Below the pieces are notes generated by a model that made no database searches, was not told where the DNA came from, and worked only from the letters and a program-made list of their open reading frames with translations. Shown here piece after piece: positions 8,389-14,280 of a DNA stretch of 14,280 nt. The translations under genes were made by a program, and so were the position numbers. How positions within the stretch are numbered: position 1 is the stretch's first letter; every line of letters starts with the position of its first letter. The DNA comes from Hyphochytrium catenoides (Eukaryota; Sar; Hyphochytriomycetes; Hyphochytriales; Hyphochytriaceae), in the NCBI GenBank assembly GCA_900088475.1, contig FLMG01001570.1, positions 251,030-265,309 of the forward strand, written 5' to 3'.

Positions 8389-8855
8389 CGACCCTTCAAT
8401 CACCCATGCCTTCCTTTTTAAGCCCAGCCCGATTAAGGGACGAGGAAAAGCCAAGGGTGCCTTCCCCTTCCTAACCCACAGAATAGGCACAAAGGCCTTC
8501 ACGTCCACCTGACAGACCCCAAGGGTGCCGCTCCGAATCAGAATGCGAAGAGAGTTAACAAGCAGCTGGTGCGACCAGCAGAGAAAACCCTGATGAAAGA
8601 AAGAGGTCGTATAACGAATTGTAGAGCGCTGCGGCAATACGAGTCAAGATGTACAGTCAAGGTCTCTGTCAAGACCTTCCCCTAGCGTCGCCGGCTCTGC
8701 TCTCCTCTCCGATCCCTGCCTACCTGCTGCGGCTGCTGCTGCTGTTCCTTGGGCTGATGTTCTGCTCGGCGCTGACGATCTTGAACTTGGTCCGCCGTCC
8801 TCTGTACAGGTGAAGGAGGTGGAGTCACGCCCCCCAAACTCAGTTGCGTCGACCG
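8366..8855 (-). CDS. Possible N-terminal extension exons of the IP6K gene (Q/P-rich)
   Basis: Two segments continue the kinase frame upstream of the proposed ATG. One is 8366-8589, opened by a TTTCATCAG acceptor and in phase with the 8236-8325 exon. The other is 8724-8855, bounded by an AACAG acceptor and a GTAGGC donor. The second encodes a low-complexity stretch, including PPPSPVQRTADQVQDRQRR and a run of Gln, typical of the disordered N-terminus of fungal and amoebal IP6Ks. Phases close (0 to 0, then 0 to 2). I could not find a first exon with an ATG; a Q/P-rich frame near 8990-9050 ends at a weak donor (GTCGAG). The alternative is that translation starts at 8388 and this is 5' flank. Confidence 0.35.
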
Positions 8856-9378
8856 CTGTTAGAGGACCTCCAGGCTAACAGACTGGTGTGCATGGCCGTT
8901 AGCGGGTCTCGGAGAGCGGAGAGGGATTGATGAAGCGGTGCGAAGCGTGCAACAGCCGGGTAAATAGAAAGATAGAAACCCCTTCTTCCTCGACCTGCGG
9001 CGGCGGCGGCTGCTGGTCCTGCTGCTGCGGAGGAAGGATGGTCCTCCTCCTCTTTCATCCTCTTCGGGCTCTTCCCTTGTCAAAGGGAAGCGCAGCGGCG
9101 CCAACCGTCCGGTCCGTCCCTGCCTACGAGTCTGAACCTTCGGCTCTCTCTCTCGACTGTCACCATAATCTGTGCTGATTATTCCATCTACCTCCTGGAC
9201 TTGCCTCCACCTGTTGTTGAGCTCCTATCCTAGCGCCAGCTATAGGAAAAAGGGTGCCGTTGACCTACTCTTCCATGAGATGAGGAACTTGAACCCTCTC
9301 TGAGCTACCGGTGCGACTCTATGCCTCCCGATCGCTCACCGTCAATTCCAGCTCAGTCTAGCAGTAGCTTCCGGGTGT
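8856..9378. promoter_or_regulatory. Divergent intergenic region between IP6K and the IQ-motif gene
   Basis: The kinase gene runs leftward and the IQ-motif gene rightward, so both promoters should lie here. The left part contains GGC/CTG trinucleotide-rich sequence (about 8995-9035) that translates into Ala, Arg or Pro/Gln runs depending on frame. No TATA box is evident. The assignment is by position. Confidence 0.45.
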
Positions 9379-11520
9379 ATGTTATTTCGGGAGGATGACG
9401 TTGATGCCCAAGTCCGCCGCTTCCGCGGTAGAAGAGGTGAGAAGATGCACTCGTATACAGCCGAAGTAGTCTCAGACGGGCATGGATATCAGAAACAGTC
9501 TTCTAACGGCTCTATCATGGTGCTCCGGCCCTTCTTCGCTCGGGTGTTGATGAGTGCAGAGTGCGGCTCTCAGAATACAATGTTTTTACCGATCCCAATC
9601 TACGCGGCAGCTCTACCAGAACTTCCGCCGGACTCTCAGGCTGGCGGTAGGAGGATGATTAACCTTCAGGCGCTACTCTACCTCTCTTCTTCCCTTCACC
9701 ATCCACTTTACTCCCTTCCAGGAGGAAGAGGAAGAGAAACGTCAAGCTAGGCTTGCGCGGTTGCGGGCGAACCAGCTCGACATACAGCTCCTCGTCACCC
9801 TTCCAGCCGGGCATCTCCAAAGGCTTGACAAGTAAGGTCTTAGAGCTGAGGCCTTGAAGGTTGAGACACAACAAATGCCTAAAGACACATATACTCGCCG
9901 TGTAGGGTTAGGGCACGAATGAGTGCAACGCGAATCCAGCGCTTTTACCGCCGCAAGCGACCAACCCTACAGCTGAAAGCCAGTCCTTCTCCGGCACCTT
10001 TTAATGATGAGCTCCTCCGACGACCGGTTCAGGAAATGCGCCAGCCTCAAGGAAGCCAAAGCAATAGCCCAGCTCCTCATATACAGACTGCGCAGGAGGA
10101 CGACGTGACGGGTTTGGAGCTGGAGAGTGTATACCAAAGGCACTGGACACATCATATCTTTGTATTACATCTCCTACGCGGTGTTCTAGCCGGTGTGGAC
10201 TGACGCCCTATTGCCCTTCACTCTTCGTTCCTGTGACGGCTCTCGTCCCCCGTAGGGTCAGGAGGGCAGCCTATCGCAGACAGCACCCCAAGCATTCGCA
10301 GTATAATGGCCCGCAATCGCGTCACCGGTGGCAGTTGCAGCAGCTCCTGGATATGCGGCAAGAATTGGCGGAGTATAATCCTGACCTTCAGCTCTCTTCT
10401 TTGGCTAGCGAGAGGCAAGAAAAGGGTAAGTTGGGGCATGGTTTGGCATATTTTACAATTTTGATGCTTCCTACCCTCTTATTACCCAGGTCTCCTCATG
10501 TCTTCCAAAATTAAAGCGATGAACGACCTCATACTACGGCTGAGTCAGGTGCCCGCGCTCCCCACTACTTCGCTCCATCAAAAAAACTAATCAGTCGCAA
10601 CCCAAACTCAGACTTCGAATTTTGAAAAAGCAACAGAAGCATACCATGACCTTCCTTCTCCAAGCAGGAAAAGTGTGCGGACGACTGACACGATCAGCAT
10701 GGGATCTGCCCGCCAGGCTCACCTCATGACCTCCAAGTACTATAGCGACGACATGTCCTGGTGGGAGACTATCTATGGTGGTGAGCTATTGGATATCCGC
10801 AGGTGGGTGATGACGTACTAAAGCATTTATTAAGGGTCGGAGAAGCCTTCACCTAACAAGGCCGAAGAGGGGCATATATCTATCTATTCTTGGGAACAGA
10901 AAAATTGTGTTTTTGTTCTTCCGAATGGTACTGGGTGAGAGTCCTGCTGAACTTTATAACGACCCGAACTTTATGCTGCAAACGCAGTGATTAACATAGA
11001 GGTATATCTCGCATGATGGTTCTCCAATAGGCTTGGTGGTGAGGAAGAGACCGCTGATGCTGATGAGCAAGGAATAGAAGAAGAGCGAGAGTCAAGTGAT
11101 CCCGCCCCAAGCTTCAAAGGCCAGAAACGTAGCGCATTCCCTCCTCCGTCATCTTCTCGCCTCAACAAGCATCTTTGGCGGTCGAGGGTCTGGCTATCTT
11201 ATGCGGCCGATGATCGGCGGTCTGCAATTCATAGCGACCGCCACAAGCTGGCACTATCACACATGTCGCCATCTAGTAGACCCTCGTCCTCCCCTCCGAG
11301 AGGATGGCTATTGTCTACAAATGAGGCCACGGGCCGAGACTTCGGTACCCAAGTGCTGGAGGCTGCCCGGCGCAGAGCGGAAGCGGAAGAGGCCTTTGTC
11401 AGAGATGGAGCGTCCATTGTCGTAGATTGTCTCCGTCATTGCCCTAGCGTAAGAGACGAGAGGGAAGAGAACCCCAATTCGGTTCCATCAGTTCCTCATC
11501 CCCCTGCTAGGCCAGGATGA
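9379..11520 (+). CDS. Unrecognised multi-exon protein with two IQ motifs and an E/R-rich helix
   Basis: Proposed exons: 9379-9519, 9560-9646, 9722-9831, 9906 to about 10125, about 10257/10304-10425, 10490-10548, 10612-10802, 11031-11520 (TGA at 11518-11520). From the ATG at 9379, residues about 50-63 contain IQCFYRSQSTR, an exact IQxxxRxxxxR calmodulin/EF-hand-binding pattern. Next comes EEEEEKRQARLARLRANQ, a charged helix likely to be coiled coil. A second, partial IQ motif (SATRIQRFYRRKR) starts after codon 118. Later segments include WQLQQLLDMRQELAEY, MSSKIKAMNDLILRLSQ, an aromatic patch DDMSWWETIY, an acidic stretch EEETADADEQ and a Ser/Pro-rich end. Donors such as GTAAGG (9832) and GTAAGT (10426) and in-phase acceptors support splicing. 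The junction near 10125-10310 is ambiguous (three donor/acceptor pairings), and an alternative start ATG lies at 9321. IQ motifs plus coiled coil suggest a calmodulin- or centrin-binding cytoskeletal, centrosomal or ciliary protein. That is inference; I recognise no specific family. Confidence 0.72.
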
Positions 11521-12229
11521 AAAGCGTAACTGTTCCAGCAATGCCGCTATAGATCTTGTACTTCTCTTCAAAAGTCATAGAACTCTTCGTTATTTCCCGC
11601 GTTTGATTTCCTAACATTTCTAATGTATCGCCTCCTTCTGTCATGCCACCACGGCCAGAAAGAAGTAAGTAGGTTTGTATCAAATCTCAATACCCGAGGA
11701 TAAGTACTACTACCATGTAACAATGAGCTGGAAATGTCCTCCATCTTCCTGCTCTTGATAATTGGCTAGCTACACTATTACTACTCTATTATTGTAAGCC
11801 AACAACTAACGGCGATGTGTCAATTTGCCGTGATCTATCCATAAATAAGTAATTCAACCACAGAGCGCCGCCACCTTTTCGTACAATTTCCAGGACTAAT
11901 AACAAGTATTCATTCTACTGTTAAAAGGGTTTTGTAACAGCCCAGAGAAGATGAGAATTTGGGCCTTGTCCCAGCTGATGGGAGGTTTAAGAACTCTCCG
12001 AGAAAGCTCAAGGGGAGAGAGATCTCATATATATTGATGATCGATCTGAATTTTCCTCCGTATTGCAGACGGCTTCATCTGAGTCATTCGGAGACAGAGA
12101 ATAGGACTATAGAAGACTGGTAACGAACAAGTAACCCATACAAAGAGACTCGAAGTGTACGACGAGTACCTAACACTACGCGGAATGCACAAAGTAGTAG
12201 GGATGGAATATGGACGGAAAGTTACATAC
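11521..12229. other. Gene-less stretch between the IQ-motif gene and the retroelement relic
   Basis: The first part is presumably the 3' UTR of the IQ-motif gene. The rest is more AT-rich than the genes to the left. I searched the minus strand for the reverse transcriptase and RNase H that should follow a copia integrase and see no YVDD-type box. Short frames at 12025-12258 have no motif. Confidence 0.5.
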
Positions 12230-12257
12230 CAGCAAAACATTACATACCAGCGGAACA
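12222..12257. repeat. 18-bp tandem duplication (16/18 identical)
   Basis: TTACATACCAGCAAAACA at 12222-12239 is followed directly by TTACATACCAGCGGAACA at 12240-12257. The two units differ at two adjacent positions. The duplication is at the downstream edge of the recognisable copia sequence and may be a slippage or target-site-repair scar. Confidence 0.85.
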
Positions 12258-13330
12258 ATGGTTATATGATGATGCTGTTCTTAGGATCCCATTTGATGGT
12301 AAGAAGAGGGCTGTCGTCCTCGTTGAGTACATCAAGAGATGAGGTGCCGAGCAGTCACGGAGTTGACGCGCGGTTTGAAGTAGTAAACTAAAGTCCCTCT
12401 CAGAGAACACAACATTCCTACGCTCGATGATGGTACCGCTTTCTTTGTCATGGCCTTAAAGCTATCTATGTAATCAACGAATATGTAGGGCTTTGACTTG
12501 ATGTTCATTTTCTGCCTCTTCGAATCCGGTAAGAGGGCATACGCAAGACCACCGAAGACACGGAAATGGCTAGCGTCCGATTTAGCATCGAACCATTTCC
12601 CATAGGAATTGCTCCATGTAAAGCGCTTGTTGGAGTGAGATTACCTACATATGCAGCCCTTAAGAGAGCTTCACTCCAAAAGGATGGAGGTAACTTGGCA
12701 GCATGTAGCATGCACCGGGCAGGCTCCACAAGTGTTCTCTTCTGGTGTCGCTCGGCAACTGCGTTCTGCGTTGAACTGTATCTGTCACTTTTTGCAGAAT
12801 GCCACGTGTCTTGCAATACCCCTTCATAGCATCGGAGCAGTATTCGCCACCTTGGTCGCTCCGAAGCTCTAAATCCTGTTTGGCGGTCAGCCATATTGAT
12901 GAAGGTGTCAAGGTGGATGATGACCTCACTCCCTTACTTTTCATTATGAGGTAGCGAAAAGTCGATGAGTGGAGTGGTTGACCAAAACGACATAGTAACG
13001 ATGACCGCCAAGACTAACCGTATTAACGATGCCAACATCGTTGTGGACTAGTTGAAGCGGGTGTTGGGTATTAGGATGTGATTGTTTAGGAAACTCTAGT
13101 TCAGTTTTCCTAAGACACGACCCGAACAGAATGAAGTTTTATCGTTGGTGAATCTTCATGCCTGAAGAAACCGTCGCGAGCTTCCGCACATCTGCTGAAT
13201 GTTTAGATGCCCCAATCTACGATGCCAAATAGTGATTGACTGGGGGTTGACAGCGGTAGCGGTAGAGTCGATTCCCTCAGGGTGGGATAAAGTGGTGTAG
13301 GCACTTGGAGGCGGCTTTGAGTGTTATCAT
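12230..13330 (-). mobile_element. Degenerate Ty1/copia retrotransposon pol fragment (pre-integrase and integrase)
   Basis: Reading leftward on the minus strand, copia landmarks occur in the right order but in different frames. They are: WHRRLGH of the GAG-pre-integrase zinc finger (13207-13227); SCLRKTELEFP, resembling the second half of the HHCC finger (about 13088-13120); HNDVG with the first integrase Asp (13031-13045), then GGHRYYVVLV; RSDQGGEY with the second Asp and following residues (12840-12872); AVAER...LPPSFWSEAL (about 12664-12768), which includes the NGVAER-type block; VFGGLAYALLPDSKRQK (about 12520-12560); and RNVVFSERDF (12388-12417), the block that precedes reverse transcriptase. 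At least three frame changes and several stops separate these, so it cannot make a working polyprotein. The protease, reverse transcriptase, RNase H and certain LTRs are not visible. It is an old, truncated copy; the outer limits are approximate. Confidence 0.9.
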
Positions 13331-14018
13331 GTGTGGGATTTCGAAGCCACTCGTATTTAGGTTACGTGGTCTACTAATATGGTCAAAAATGGGTATGGAG
13401 AGCTTATGGGACCCTGTTTTTCTAGCTATCATGTTGTATAGTTGTTCTGGTTAGTAACTGTGTCTTGTATTATCATAAGACCCAGTTATGTTGCTTCACT
13501 TCCCATGAAGACTTACCTTGCTTGTGATATAGCCTAGTTACATTACATTAACTCTGAAACACTTTGTTCTGTGTCTTCTCCCTCTTGTGAGGTAGATACT
13601 GGAACTGAGAGCTTTTTCGGAGCTTATGTCAGCTTCGGCCTTCAACGATAAATACCTCTACGCTTCGCCTAAGGCTCGCCCGAACTTAATATTGCGTAAT
13701 CCAACCCTTCGGCTGCATTATTCTTGGAAGATACCCATATAACTGGCGTTTGGTTAGTGCAATAGGATATCTTCATTTTCTTTTACCATTAGGTAGGCAC
13801 ACCACCGACGTCTAGACCTACTCACTAGCCGCCTTTCCTACAGTAGAGTGTTACAGTAGAGCAGTGAGTGAGTGAATGGCGAGACTTACTCAACTATTCT
13901 AGGTGTTGCGTGACATTCTACCTCCACCGTCAGAACCTACAGCTAAATACAGGATACAAGGTGATGCGTGGTTGGATCTTTATGGGATGATTGGACAATG
14001 TCATTAGATGAGAGTGCT

Positions 14019-14027
14019 CTATTTATA
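14019..14027 (-). promoter_or_regulatory. TATA-box-like sequence (TATAAATAG)
   Basis: On the minus strand this reads TATAAATAG, a strong TATA consensus, oriented toward the copia relic. If a degraded 5' LTR lies here it could be that LTR's promoter. It may also be chance in AT-rich DNA. Confidence 0.3.
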
Positions 14028-14165
14028 AGGTTTCCACAATCTAGAGCTATTCTGACTATGCCAACTACTAATAAAGAAACCCTAAGATGTTCAGTCATAG
14101 AAATATCCTTGTCTGGAACAGTCAGTCCTGAGTATTTGAGGGTAATCATCACCAGAAGCCATAGA

Positions 14166-14174
14166 TATAAATAG
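14166..14174 (+). promoter_or_regulatory. Second TATAAATAG, opposite orientation
   Basis: The identical 9-mer is on the plus strand about 140 bp to the right of the minus-strand copy. It could serve a gene beyond the right edge of the window, or be chance. Confidence 0.25.
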
Positions 14175-14280
14175 GCAAATATCGCTTACTTCATATCCCG
14201 GCTTCTACTGGGAATTTGGAGGTTCTGAGCAGTATTTGTTGAGTGCTACTATGTTCGTTGTCAGTAGTACAGTAGTCACT

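Larger units (their letters stand above)
13331..14280. other. AT-rich stretch without a recognisable gene; possible 5' part of the copia relic
   Basis: For a minus-strand copia element, gag and the 5' LTR would fall here, but I find no zinc knuckle (CX2CX4HX4C), protease DSGA box or primer-binding site. Short open frames exist on both strands at about 13943-14174 with no motifs. Small direct repeats of ACAGTAGAG occur at about 13841-13861. Confidence 0.45.

Noticed and set aside
9436-9459. A 24-nt GT-AG intron in the IQ-motif gene
   Set aside because: It is a multiple of three, has no stop and is far shorter than any plausible intron here; reading through is simpler.
10870-10988. Extra IQ-gene exon encoding MVLGESPAELYNDPNFML
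   Set aside because: It looks coding-like, but no donor downstream keeps phase with the final exon before a stop; direct joining of 10802 to 11031 closes in phase.
13943-14174. Overlapping 68- and 69-codon frames on opposite strands
   Set aside because: Neither shows a motif; antisense overlap of similar length is typical of chance frames.
1-14280. CRISPR array, bacterial operon or phage system
   Set aside because: There are no spaced direct repeats, no ribosome-binding sites or operon-like spacing, and the genes are spliced and eukaryotic.

Overview
This window is eukaryotic nuclear DNA. Its genes are split by short GT-AG introns, about 60-230 bp with two apparent 40-nt cases, and no single open frame shows a whole gene. 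Long CT/GA microsatellites, a 22-N assembly gap inside an intron and a decayed Ty1/copia relic fit a draft genome of a protist, alga or early-diverging fungus. I cannot name the species. The gene set (an animal/plant SEC-type O-GlcNAc transferase and an IP6K/Kcs1-type kinase) excludes bacteria but does not fix the lineage.

Layout. (1) 1-3021, minus: 5' part of an O-GlcNAc transferase gene, seven exons, ATG at 3021-3019. It encodes residues 1-643, about 13.5 TPRs and the first part of the catalytic domain; the rest lies beyond base 1. (2) 3022-6298: about 3.3 kb with no gene I can support. It holds a large polypyrimidine domain with (TC)19, a G-quadruplex motif, a perfect 14-bp inverted repeat and a (GA)n tract. 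(3) 6299-8388, minus: a complete inositol hexakisphosphate kinase gene of about 520 residues in eight exons, possibly with extra Q/P-rich N-terminal exons up to about 8855. (4) 8856-9378: divergent intergenic space. (5) 9379-11520, plus: an unrecognised multi-exon gene with two IQ (calmodulin-binding) motifs, an E/R-rich coiled-coil-like helix and an acidic tail region. (6) 11521-12229: no gene. (7) about 12230-13330, minus: Ty1/copia pol relic (pre-integrase and integrase regions) broken by frameshifts and stops. (8) 13331-14280: no gene; possibly more of the element or its flank.

The gene models rest on joining exons by protein-family similarity and reading phase. For OGT and IP6K every intron phase closes and the joined residues match the families. 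For the IQ protein most junctions close in phase, but one junction (about 10125-10310) and the start remain open. OGT reads UDP-GlcNAc supply and IP6K makes inositol pyrophosphates. Both are nutrient-linked signalling enzymes, but nothing here shows they are co-regulated. I found no previously undescribed multi-gene system. The least explained item is the IQ-motif gene.
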